A stretch of 7,341 nt of DNA from Thermoplasmata archaeon (GCA_021162305.1 JAGGYX010000183.1:1-7341), one strand, 5' to 3'. Counted from the first letter of the stretch, positions 1-5,807 are shown. Numbers and translations: made by a program. The notes: generated by a model not told the origin, from the sequence alone.

Positions 1-150
1 AAGGTGGAGCATCTTAAAGAAAACATAGCAATATTGTCAAATCCAGAGTTATTGGAGAAAATTATAGAAGCAAAAGAAAGAATGGATAAAGGGGAAGAAA
101 TATCATTAGAAAAAGTAACTAAAGATATTTTAGGAAAAGATGAGTTATGA
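1..150 (+). CDS. Antitoxin of a RelBE/ParDE-type module, C-terminal part (5' end outside window)
   Basis: This frame is open from the first base to a TGA at 148-150 and gives 49 residues, so the N-terminal DNA-binding part lies off the window. The visible part contains the segment LSNPELLEKI, followed by an acidic, helical tail (EAKERMDKGEEISLEKV) ending in LGKDEL. This pattern is familiar from the toxin-wrapping C-terminal half of small RelB/Phd-like antitoxins. The last 11 bases overlap the start of the toxin gene at 140, the usual arrangement that couples translation of the pair. Antitoxins of this class normally neutralise the toxin by direct binding and repress their own promoter; that promoter is not in the window. 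The family assignment rests partly on the neighbour, because the DNA-binding fold cannot be seen. Confidence 0.75.
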   Translation, partial: KVEHLKENIAILSNPELLEKIIEAKERMDKGEEISLEKVTKDILGKDEL

Positions 151-397
151 TGTAGTTATTGATCCAAAAGTTGCTGAATATCTTAGAAAGTTAGATAAAG
201 CTACTTCTAAAAGAATTTTGGAAGGTTTATGGAAATTAAAAGAAAAGCCAAGAATATTTGGAAAGCACTTGGTTGGTATAAACCTATGGGTGTTACGAGT
301 TGGCGATTATAGGATACTATATGAAATAATAGAAAAAGACAAGAAAGTGAGGATATTCTTTATTGGCCATAGAAGAAATATTTATCGAAAATTGTAG
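140..397 (+). CDS. RelE/ParE-superfamily toxin
   Basis: The 85-residue length is typical of RelE/ParE toxins. The N-terminus (YDVVIDPKVAEYLRKLD) gives the first strand and the helical hairpin. The core LWVLRVGDYRILYEI (residues 49-63) is the hallmark segment, with R53, R58 and Y61 at positions where RelE toxins carry basic and tyrosine residues for mRNA cleavage. The end, FFIGHRRNIY (73-82), matches the family's C-terminal strand with H77, R78 and Y82. RelE members cut mRNA on the ribosome and ParE members poison gyrase; the C-terminal H..R...Y pattern favours RelE, but this is inference. The ATG overlaps the antitoxin stop by 11 bp and is preceded by AGGA at 132-135, a short but usable ribosome-binding site. 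No truncation or frameshift is seen, so the toxin looks intact. Confidence 0.88.
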   Translation: MSYDVVIDPKVAEYLRKLDKATSKRILEGLWKLKEKPRIFGKHLVGINLWVLRVGDYRILYEIIEKDKKVRIFFIGHRRNIYRKL

Positions 398-456
398 TTG
401 CAAAAACAAAGATAGCATGCTTCCTCAAATCTGTCCATGTCCAAGGTTGCAAAAAC
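397..456 (+). repeat. 11-bp direct repeat pair GTTGCAAAAAC
   Basis: GTTGCAAAAAC is found exactly at 397-407 and at 446-456, a period of 49 bp. The first copy starts on the last base of the toxin stop codon. The flanking bases on both sides differ between copies, so these are not longer repeats. They could be a protein-binding pair, the scar of an insertion next to the toxin gene, or chance in AT-rich DNA. Confidence 0.45.
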
Positions 457-481
457 TTCCAGAAGAGACAGGATTTGAATC

Positions 482-498
482 CTTTCTTCAAAAGAAAG
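482..498. repeat. Hairpin A, CTTTCTT/AAGAAAG
   Basis: A perfect 7-bp stem (482-488 with 492-498) closes a 3-base CAA loop. Bases 481-498 match 534-551 at 15 of 18 positions, differing only in the three loop bases, so hairpins A and C are near copies. Confidence 0.6.
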
Positions 499-501
499 TC
501 T

Positions 502-523
502 CCAAGGAAAGAAACTTCTTTGG
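502..523. repeat. Hairpin B, CCAAGGAA/TTCTTTGG
   Basis: An 8-bp stem (502-509 with 516-523), containing one G-T wobble at 506/519, closes a 6-base loop AGAAAC. It sits between the near-identical hairpins A and C. Confidence 0.5.
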
Positions 524-533
524 GGATGAAACA

Positions 534-552
534 CCTTTCTTTATAAGAAAGG
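534..552. repeat. Hairpin C, CCTTTCTT/AAGAAAGG; possible terminator or operator
   Basis: A perfect 8-bp stem (534-541 with 545-552) surrounds a 3-base TAT centre, making a 19-bp dyad. Downstream lies GGTTCTTTT (553-561), a short T-rich tail, so on the plus strand it could help end the toxin transcript. The dyad centre also reads TTTATAAG and resembles an archaeal TATA element, so it could instead be an operator overlapping an alternative promoter for the pcm operon. Confidence 0.5.
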
Positions 553-567
553 GGTTCTTTTCATAAC

Positions 568-575
568 ATTTATCA
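568..575 (+). promoter_or_regulatory. Candidate TATA box for the pcm operon
   Basis: ATTTATCA lies with its centre about 23 bp before the GTG start at 595. No Shine-Dalgarno sequence is visible between the two, which suggests a leaderless transcript. The spacing is almost the same as for the clearer TATA box at 2824-2831. TTTATAAG inside hairpin C is the alternative TATA element and would give a leader of about 25 bases. Confidence 0.4.
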
Positions 576-594
576 TGCCTGACAATATTTCATT

Positions 595-1230
595 GTGGAA
601 AAAGAAGAGTTGATAGAGAAGCTGATAAAACAGGGATATTTGAAAAGCAAAGAAGTGATTCAGGCGATGCGTGATGTGCCTCGCGAGGTATTTATTCCAG
701 AAAGTCAGAAAAAATATGCATATTATGATACACCTTTGGAGATAGGCTACAGTCAAACGATATCCGCTCCTCATATGGTGGCTATAATGCTTGAAGCTTT
801 GAAACCAGAGCAAGATAGCAAGGTTTTGGAGATAGGAACAGGAACCGGCTACCATGCTGCTGTAACAGCTAAAATTGTAAAGAATGGAAAAATATATAGT
901 ATAGAAAGAATACCAGAACTTGCTGAAAAAGCCAGAGAAAATTTCAAAAAACTTGGAATAAAAAACATTGAGGTTATAGTGGGAGATGGTTCTCTTGGAT
1001 TGCCAGAACATGCTCCATATAGCCACATATATGCAACATGCTCCGCTCCAAGTTTGAACCCTCGCCTTATAGAACAGCTTGATGAAAATGGAAAACTTTT
1101 GCTACCAGTTGGTAGAATATATGGTGAGTTGTGGCTTATAGAAAAGAAAAAAGGAAAAATAAGAAAAAAAAATCTCGGAGGTTGTGCCTTTGTTCCCATG
1201 ATTGGAAAAGGAGGCTACAATGAAGATTAG
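595..1230 (+). CDS. pcm: Protein-L-isoaspartate O-methyltransferase
   Basis: This cytosolic repair enzyme transfers a methyl group from SAM to the abnormal carboxyl of L-isoaspartyl residues, starting their conversion back to aspartate. The 211 residues match the family's usual size. The substrate-site segment IGYSQTISAPHMVA (residues 50-63) corresponds to the family's G.GQTIS.P..V motif. SAM-binding motif I is VLEIGTGTGYHAAV (77-90), the acidic post-I residue is E104 in YSIERI, and GDGSLG (130-135) is motif II. The YATCSAP stretch and the terminal CAFVPMIGKGGY (197-208) are also typical. The start is GTG: an in-frame stop at 580-582 leaves no other usual start codon upstream, and the protein begins as family members do. 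It is the first gene of a three-gene operon and overlaps the next start by 11 bp. I am confident in the function. Confidence 0.95.
   Translation: MEKEELIEKLIKQGYLKSKEVIQAMRDVPREVFIPESQKKYAYYDTPLEIGYSQTISAPHMVAIMLEALKPEQDSKVLEIGTGTGYHAAVTAKIVKNGKIYSIERIPELAEKARENFKKLGIKNIEVIVGDGSLGLPEHAPYSHIYATCSAPSLNPRLIEQLDENGKLLLPVGRIYGELWLIEKKKGKIRKKNLGGCAFVPMIGKGGYNED
1208..1214 (+). promoter_or_regulatory. Ribosome-binding site fixing the radical SAM gene start
   Basis: AAGGAGG lies inside the 3' end of pcm, 5 bases before ATG 1220. It supports that ATG over the in-frame TTG at 1202, which would place this Shine-Dalgarno sequence inside the coding region. Confidence 0.75.
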
Positions 1231-2113
1231 GGCATCGATAGCAACTGCATCCCTTCTTGGATTGAAGAATTACAGGATAGATGCACGCCCAGCCACCCTT
1301 TATTTTTTATTGCCTCTGCCATGCAGAGCAGCATGCAAGTATTGCTATCTTCGCCAAGGAAAACTTGGAAGAGTAAAATGGCCTGAGTTTGAGATGGAAG
1401 AAATTGTGAAAAAAATAGAAGATGGCATAGCAGGCAGGATATGCATCCAAACAACCTATAACAAAAAAACTCTTTCAATGCTGTATGAATTTTTGGATAG
1501 AATGGATGCAAGCATTCCTGTTTCAATCTCAATAAATCCCATTTCCATAGAAGAAATGGAAATGCTTAAAGAATATGGTGTGGAAAGACTTGGCTTTGGT
1601 ATAGATGCATGCAGCGAGGCAATTTTCAAAAAATGGAAATATGGCACACCATCATGGAAGGAATATATCGAGGCAATAAAAAATGCAAAAGAAATTTTTG
1701 GGAAAGCAACAGCCCATCTGATAATTGGACTTGGAGAGGGTGATGAAGAAGCAATAAATGCAATGAAATTTTTTTCAATGAATGGCATTGACATTGCCCT
1801 GTTTGCATATACAAAAAACAATGAAACAATGGTGGAATTGCCCCGTTACAGAGCAATCCAAATTGCAAGATATTTCATAAAGGAAGCAGAATTCTCATTT
1901 AAAAATGGCAAACTTGAAGAAATTTTATTGCCAAGAATAGATAAAGAAGCTTTTAGAACGAGCGGCTGTCCAGATTGCAATCGCCCATTTTATAATGAGA
2001 GAGTTACAAAAATATATAATTATCCCTTCGCGTTGAATGAGTTGCAGACAAAAAAAGCCATGGAGGAGGCGAGAAAATATGCGAGAATATATATTGCTGC
2101 TGGCAAAAGATGA
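1220..2113 (+). CDS. Radical SAM protein, LipS1/LipS2-like (probable lipoyl synthase component)
   Basis: A 297-residue radical SAM enzyme. The cluster motif CRAACKYC gives C35, C39 and C42 (C-x3-C-x2-C), which should hold the SAM-binding [4Fe-4S] cluster. The lead-in RASIATASLLGLKNYRIDAR (residues 4-23) and a late CxxC in SGCPDCNRPFYNE (C250, C253), followed by YNYP, resemble, from memory, the archaeal biotin-synthase-like proteins LipS1/LipS2. Those two proteins together insert sulfur into octanoyl groups to make lipoyl, and each carries an auxiliary cluster that the late CxxC could help bind. HLIIGLGEGDEEAI (166-179) is the usual barrel segment. Which of the two it is, and whether the partner exists elsewhere, cannot be told here; no lipoate ligase or octanoyltransferase lies nearby. 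It overlaps pcm by 11 bp and the next gene by 35 bp. Alternative: an uncharacterised member of the same superfamily with another substrate. Confidence 0.75.
   Translation: MKIRASIATASLLGLKNYRIDARPATLYFLLPLPCRAACKYCYLRQGKLGRVKWPEFEMEEIVKKIEDGIAGRICIQTTYNKKTLSMLYEFLDRMDASIPVSISINPISIEEMEMLKEYGVERLGFGIDACSEAIFKKWKYGTPSWKEYIEAIKNAKEIFGKATAHLIIGLGEGDEEAINAMKFFSMNGIDIALFAYTKNNETMVELPRYRAIQIARYFIKEAEFSFKNGKLEEILLPRIDKEAFRTSGCPDCNRPFYNERVTKIYNYPFALNELQTKKAMEEARKYARIYIAAGKR
2062..2069 (+). promoter_or_regulatory. Ribosome-binding site fixing the TrmI start
   Basis: GGAGGAGG lies 9 bases before ATG 2079, within the 3' end of the radical SAM gene. It argues against the upstream in-frame ATG at 2037, whose extra 14 residues (basic, Trp/Arg-rich) are not family-like. 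Confidence 0.7.
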
Positions 2114-2804
2114 ATCAATTTTGATTGAAAAAGGAAAGAAAAAGAATACAAAATATGGTGTTATAGATGGAAATGTTGAATATGGAAGCATAATAGAAAC
2201 CAAAGGGAAAAAATTTGTTGCTGTGAAACCCACATTCATAGATTTGCTAAAAAAATGTAAGAGGGCAGCACAAATTGTAACGCCAAAAGATGCAAGCCAG
2301 ATTATTTCAATAACAGGCTTAAGCCAGGGATGGCATTGCTTGGATGCTGGCTCCGGCTCCGGCTTCCTTGCCATATTTATTGCTTCTATTGTGGGGAGAA
2401 AAGGCAGAGTTATTACATATGAAAAGAGGAAGGAGTTTTATGAAGTGGCAAAGCATAACATTGAAAAATGCGGATTGAAAAATGTTGTGATAAAAAATGA
2501 GGATGTCAGCAAATTTAGAGAACGAAACTTAGATTTAATAACATTTGATATGAAGGATTCTGTAAAGCTTATAGGAAAGGCGGCAAAGCATTTAAAATAT
2601 GGGGGATGGCTTGTTGTTTACTCACCCCATATCGAGCAGCAGATTGAAGCAAGGAAGGAAATGGAAAAGCATGGAATGAATGTATATGCAACCATTGAAA
2701 CAATGCAAAGGAGATGGAAAAGTTTGTATGGTTATACCCATCCAGAACCAAGTGGAATATTGCATACAGGATTCATGACATTTGGAAGAAAGGCATTGAA
2801 ATAA
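2079..2804 (+). CDS. trmI: tRNA (adenine-N1)-methyltransferase, TrmI family
   Basis: TrmI enzymes use SAM to methylate N1 of A58 (A57 and A58 in archaea) in the tRNA T-loop and act as homotetramers. The 241 residues show the family plan: a small N-terminal beta domain (about 1-62), then QIVTPKDASQII (65-76), which echoes the conserved approach to the active site. Motif I is LDAGSGSGFLAIF (88-100), with the ribose-binding acid E115 in ITYEKR. The C-terminal block ETMQRRWK then HTGFMTFGRK (229-238) is a strong TrmI signature. Motif IV, normally D-(L/M)-P, reads FDMKD (156-160): the aspartate D157 is kept, but the proline is replaced by lysine. The start is set by the ribosome-binding site at 2062-2069; the gene overlaps its upstream neighbour by 35 bp, so it is probably translationally coupled. 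Function is likely; the exact target position is uncertain. Confidence 0.85.
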   Translation: MREYILLLAKDESILIEKGKKKNTKYGVIDGNVEYGSIIETKGKKFVAVKPTFIDLLKKCKRAAQIVTPKDASQIISITGLSQGWHCLDAGSGSGFLAIFIASIVGRKGRVITYEKRKEFYEVAKHNIEKCGLKNVVIKNEDVSKFRERNLDLITFDMKDSVKLIGKAAKHLKYGGWLVVYSPHIEQQIEARKEMEKHGMNVYATIETMQRRWKSLYGYTHPEPSGILHTGFMTFGRKALK

Positions 2805-2823
2805 AAGGGTTGCATCTCAAATA

Positions 2824-2831
2824 TTTAAATA
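2824..2831 (+). promoter_or_regulatory. TATA box for the ligase/radical SAM operon
   Basis: TTTAAATA is a near-canonical archaeal TATA box in the 45-base gap after trmI. Its centre is about 22-23 bp before ATG 2850, and the bases between are AT-rich without any Shine-Dalgarno sequence. Transcription should therefore begin at or next to the start codon, giving a leaderless mRNA. Confidence 0.65.
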
Positions 2832-2849
2832 TCAACTTAATTTAACTTT

Positions 2850-4235
2850 ATGAATCCATTCCTGAATCCAGTGTTTGCATTGAAAATATTATGGAACTAC
2901 ATGAGGGGCATAGACAGGGCATGGAGATATGATAGAGAAAAGCTGAAAAAATATCAGGATAAAGCATTGCGTAAAACATTGAAATATGCCATGAAGACAC
3001 CATTATATAAAAAGAAATATGAAGAAGCTGGCATCGATATTGATTCTATTCATGGAATAGACGACCTGTATAAGCTGCCATTGATTACAAAAGAGGATTT
3101 AATAAAGGGTTTTCCAGATGAAATAGTGCCTCCATCGTTTAAAAAAGATAAAGCATATTTGGTGGGGACATCTGGTTCTTCTGGCAGACCAGTGCAGATG
3201 TATAAAGATTTGGAATATATAATGATAGAAGCTCTTGGCGGCGTGAGGCTGTTGAAAGCATATGGAATGAACTGGAGAAAAAATAGAATAACAAATATTG
3301 GAGACTTTTCCATACCAAAAACTACTGACGAGGAATGCCTGAAAAAAGGATTGATGGGCAACCTGCAACCATTCTTTTCATTGAAGAATTATCAGATTTT
3401 GTATACTGGCGAAGACATAAAAACATTGATGGAAAAAATGGACAAATTTAAACCAGAATTGCTGATTGCATATACAAGTGTTTTAATGGAATTAGCTACT
3501 CTAAAAACAAAAGGCTTAGGGAAAAATGTGAACCCTCGCTATATAATTTCAAGTGGAGAAGTTCTTGATTCTTATTCTCGAAAATATATTGAAAATGCTT
3601 TTGATGCGAGAGTTTTAAATCTATATGCAACAACAGAAGGAGGAACAATAGCATTTGAATGCACTCATGGAAATATGCATATAAACAGTGATTTTGTCCA
3701 TGTCGAAATTTTAGATAAAAATGGCGAACTTGTTAATGAAGGCGAGGTAGGAAGCATTGTCATAACAAGACTATATCCAGGAGGAACGCCCATAATAAGA
3801 TATACTGGACTCAATGATTTGGCTTCATATTCTATGGAGGAGTGTAATTGTGGAATGCACACTCCATTGATGAAAAGCTTGGAAGGAAGGAAAAAAGATG
3901 CAATAGTATTGCCAGGAGGCAGAATCTTCCCGCCTGCAACAATTCCAATGCCTCTGGCGGAGGCGGCAGAAAAATTTGGCTACGCCGTGAAGAGATTCCA
4001 GTTCATTCAGCATGCTGTGGATAAAATCGAAATAAGGATAGAGCTTGATGAAAGCCCGAAGGTAGATGAGGAAGCATTATTGCAGGAAATCAAAAATAAC
4101 TATGAAAAGCTCGCTGGCGAGGGCGTTGAGATAATAACGAAGGTGGCGGAGGCGGAGAAGCCAGAAGGCATGATAACGACGCCCCTCGTAATATCCAAAA
4201 TTGATAAAAGCGTGATTGAGAAAGAACTGCTGTAA
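2850..4235 (+). CDS. PaaK/CapK-family adenylate-forming enzyme (phenylacetate-CoA ligase-like)
   Basis: This belongs to the ANL adenylate-forming superfamily, whose members activate a carboxylate with ATP and usually pass it to CoA or another acceptor. The 461-residue length fits the PaaK branch. The N-terminal helices ending in TPLYKKKYEEAGI (50-62) and the PLITKEDL segment (77-84) are typical. The ATP loop is GTSGSSGRP (106-114). Motif A5 is NLYATTEGG (257-265), followed by C271 and H277 and then CNCG (C332, C334), a Cys/His set seen in PaaK/CapK proteins that may bind zinc. RYTGLND (317-323) replaces the usual RYRTGD, and EGRKKD (345-350) is motif A8. The C-terminal lid has no clear G-K motif: the matching stretch is PEGMITTPLVISKI (438-451). 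The substrate cannot be predicted. The gene has its own leaderless promoter, and its stop directly abuts the next start. Confidence 0.82.
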   Translation: MNPFLNPVFALKILWNYMRGIDRAWRYDREKLKKYQDKALRKTLKYAMKTPLYKKKYEEAGIDIDSIHGIDDLYKLPLITKEDLIKGFPDEIVPPSFKKDKAYLVGTSGSSGRPVQMYKDLEYIMIEALGGVRLLKAYGMNWRKNRITNIGDFSIPKTTDEECLKKGLMGNLQPFFSLKNYQILYTGEDIKTLMEKMDKFKPELLIAYTSVLMELATLKTKGLGKNVNPRYIISSGEVLDSYSRKYIENAFDARVLNLYATTEGGTIAFECTHGNMHINSDFVHVEILDKNGELVNEGEVGSIVITRLYPGGTPIIRYTGLNDLASYSMEECNCGMHTPLMKSLEGRKKDAIVLPGGRIFPPATIPMPLAEAAEKFGYAVKRFQFIQHAVDKIEIRIELDESPKVDEEALLQEIKNNYEKLAGEGVEIITKVAEAEKPEGMITTPLVISKIDKSVIEKELL

Positions 4236-5384
4236 ATGAAATATGAAAAGCGCATTGAAGGAAATGAGGTGGTTTTTCTTCTTCATGGAATAATAGAGGT
4301 AAGGATACCAAAAAAATTTTATGAAATATGTTGCAAGAGATATGGGGAGGAAGGCATGATTTCATTTTGCCCATATAAAAACATATATAACGCATTAACA
4401 GGGAGGAGGCTTTATTATATAAGCAAGGAAAGCAACATTCCATTGATTGGACACAGTGCATTTGGAATAATAGATAGAGGGACAAATTTGCTTCAGGTTC
4501 GCCCCATAACAGGTTGCAATTTAAATTGCATATTCTGTTCTGTTGATGAGGGAATAAGCAGAACAAGAGTTACAGATTATATTGTTGATTTGGATTACCT
4601 TCTGGAGGAATTTGAAAAAATTGCAGAATTTAAAAGAAAATACTGCAAGAGTATAGAAGCCCATATAGATGGACAGGGAGAACCCTTTTTATATCCATGG
4701 ATAGAAGAGCTAATAAAATCTCTTTCAAAAGTGGCAGATGTTGTTTCAATCCAGACAAATGGCACGCTGATAACAAAAGAAATGATAAAAAAGCTCGATG
4801 GCTATCTTGATAGAATAAATCTTTCTATACATAGCTTGAACGAAGAAAAGGCAAAATTGCTTGTTGGTAAAAAGGATTATGAGCTACAGCATATAATTGA
4901 AATTGCTGAAGAAATTGTTTCAAGCAACATTGACTTGCTTCTTGCTCCAGTATGGATTCCAGGATACAATGATGACGAAATTCCAAAAATTATTGAATTC
5001 GGAAAAAAGATAGGAGCTGGGAAAAAATGGAAGGCATTTGGGATACAAAAATTTGTAAGATATCGTTTTGGAAGAATTCCAAAAGGAGTTAAAAGAATGG
5101 ATTTCAAAACATTTTTTAAAAAATTGGCAGCAATGAACAAAGATTTGATTCTCTCGCCTGAGGATTTTGGCATCATTAAATGCAGGGAATTACCAAAAAA
5201 ATTTAGAGTCGGAGAGAAAGTGAAATTGAAGTTGGAAATGTATGGAAGAATAAAGGATGAGATGATTGCTATAGCGAGAGAAAGAGTGATTCAAGTTGTG
5301 GATACAAATAAAAAAATTGGAGAATATGTCAAAGCAAGGATAACAAGAAATAAGGACAACATATACGTTGCGAAGGAAATATAA
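4236..5384 (+). CDS. Radical SAM protein with C-terminal TRAM-like domain (COG2100-like)
   Basis: A 382-residue archaeal-type radical SAM protein. An N-terminal region of about 85 residues precedes the barrel. The cluster motif is GCNLNCIFCS with C94, C98 and C101, followed by VDEGISRTR (103-111), which I associate with the uncharacterised COG2100 family. HIDGQGEP (143-150) is the SAM-contacting GGE-type segment, QTNGTLIT (173-180) the next barrel strand, and APVWIPGYND (237-246) a later one. Residues from about 320 to 382 (RVGEKVKLKL to IGEYVKARI and IYVA) look like a small beta-barrel of TRAM/OB type, a domain that binds RNA in methylthiotransferases and RNA methyltransferases. This hints at, but does not prove, RNA modification. 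The ATG follows the previous stop with no gap, so the two proteins are probably made in step. No reaction is established for this family to my knowledge. Confidence 0.8.
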   Translation: MKYEKRIEGNEVVFLLHGIIEVRIPKKFYEICCKRYGEEGMISFCPYKNIYNALTGRRLYYISKESNIPLIGHSAFGIIDRGTNLLQVRPITGCNLNCIFCSVDEGISRTRVTDYIVDLDYLLEEFEKIAEFKRKYCKSIEAHIDGQGEPFLYPWIEELIKSLSKVADVVSIQTNGTLITKEMIKKLDGYLDRINLSIHSLNEEKAKLLVGKKDYELQHIIEIAEEIVSSNIDLLLAPVWIPGYNDDEIPKIIEFGKKIGAGKKWKAFGIQKFVRYRFGRIPKGVKRMDFKTFFKKLAAMNKDLILSPEDFGIIKCRELPKKFRVGEKVKLKLEMYGRIKDEMIAIARERVIQVVDTNKKIGEYVKARITRNKDNIYVAKEI

Positions 5385-5405
5385 AAGGGAGAGCATTTCA
5401 ATAAC

Positions 5406-5807
5406 GTGAGACACAGATTTGTAAGAGGGTTACTTAACGAAATTTTAAAGGCAACAAGATTGGAAAAAATAACATTGCTTCTCCCATTTATTGTGGCACT
5501 AATAGATGCTGAAATCTTTTATTACTCGCTAAAAAGAAGAGAAGAGCTTTTGATAATTTTCTCAGCATTTGTTCTTTTTCTTTCCATTCTTGAGATAATA
5601 GCCGTACTTGAAGAAATCAGGATGTTTGTTGAGAGAGCAATAAGAAGAGATGAGATTGAAGAAAAAATGATGAAATTGGCTAAAAAATTAGAAAATCCAA
5701 CGGTTAAAAAGCTAATTGATGAGTTCATGAAAAAATACAGGGAATATAGCTCTCAGGAGGTATATCCTATTGCATGTCGCATCATTGATTTACTAAAAAA
5801 GAGCTGA
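5406..5807 (+). CDS. Small membrane protein of unknown function, two TM helices plus charged cytoplasmic helix
   Basis: The 133-residue product is not a family I recognise. A basic N-terminus (RHRFVRG) is followed by two hydrophobic stretches at about residues 21-42 (ITLLLPFIVALIDAEIFYY) and 48-70 (LLIIFSAFVLFLSILEIIAVL), with a basic turn (KRREE) between them. The rest, residues 71-133, is highly charged and helical (AIRRDEIEEKMMKLAKKLE) and probably cytoplasmic, perhaps a coiled coil. Both helices carry acidic residues near their ends (D34, E36, E63). The start is GTG, with a GGGAGAG-like ribosome-binding site at 5388-5392 that is rather far (about 13 bases). It lies 21 bp after the radical SAM gene and may belong to the same transcript. 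Its last 15 bases overlap the convergent CBS-domain gene. Confidence 0.65.
   Translation: MRHRFVRGLLNEILKATRLEKITLLLPFIVALIDAEIFYYSLKRREELLIIFSAFVLFLSILEIIAVLEEIRMFVERAIRRDEIEEKMMKLAKKLENPTVKKLIDEFMKKYREYSSQEVYPIACRIIDLLKKS

Larger units (their letters stand above)
398..594. other. Intergenic region with a hairpin cluster and an 11-bp direct repeat
   Basis: No convincing gene lies here. A 67-codon open frame (363-566, +) crosses it, but it has no ribosome-binding site, overlaps the toxin's 3' end, and its Cys/Pro/Phe-rich product resembles no family I know. The DNA is instead rich in small dyads: AGGAT/ATCCT at 470-483 (4-base loop) and three larger hairpins at 482-498, 502-523 and 534-552. 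The 11-mer GTTGCAAAAAC occurs at 397-407 and again at 446-456. The last ~30 bases should hold the promoter of the following operon. The hairpins could terminate the toxin transcript, form a small RNA, or bind a regulator; the sequence does not decide between these. Confidence 0.6.

Noticed and set aside
470..485. Minus-strand TTCAAAT resembling a tRNA T-loop
   Set aside because: The flanking bases do not form the 5-bp T-stem (the 53-61 pair would be A-C) and no acceptor or anticodon arm is found.
397..530. Possible CRISPR remnant (repeated GTTGCAAAAAC, GAAAC ends)
   Set aside because: Only two 11-bp copies with unrelated flanks; no repeat of 24 bp or more and no regular spacers.
363..566. 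67-codon open frame (+) starting inside the toxin gene
   Set aside because: No ribosome-binding site, overlaps the toxin and the hairpin cluster, and the product resembles no protein family.
522..582. Possible box C/D small RNA (GGGATGA and CTGA)
   Set aside because: The C box has a mismatch, and no internal C'/D' boxes lie between the two.
575..613. Short upstream frame beginning ATGCCTGAC before pcm
   Set aside because: About 12 codons, out of frame with pcm, overlaps the likely TATA region; no support as a leader peptide.
541..1026. 161-codon minus-strand open frame opposite pcm
   Set aside because: Antisense shadow of a well-supported gene; the product is Phe/Tyr/Ser-rich with no domain.
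1202..1219. TTG start 18 bp upstream for the LipS-like gene
   Set aside because: The strong AAGGAGG at 1208-1214 points to ATG 1220.
2037..2078. Upstream ATG for trmI
   Set aside because: It adds 14 non-family residues and would place the GGAGGAGG ribosome-binding site inside the gene.
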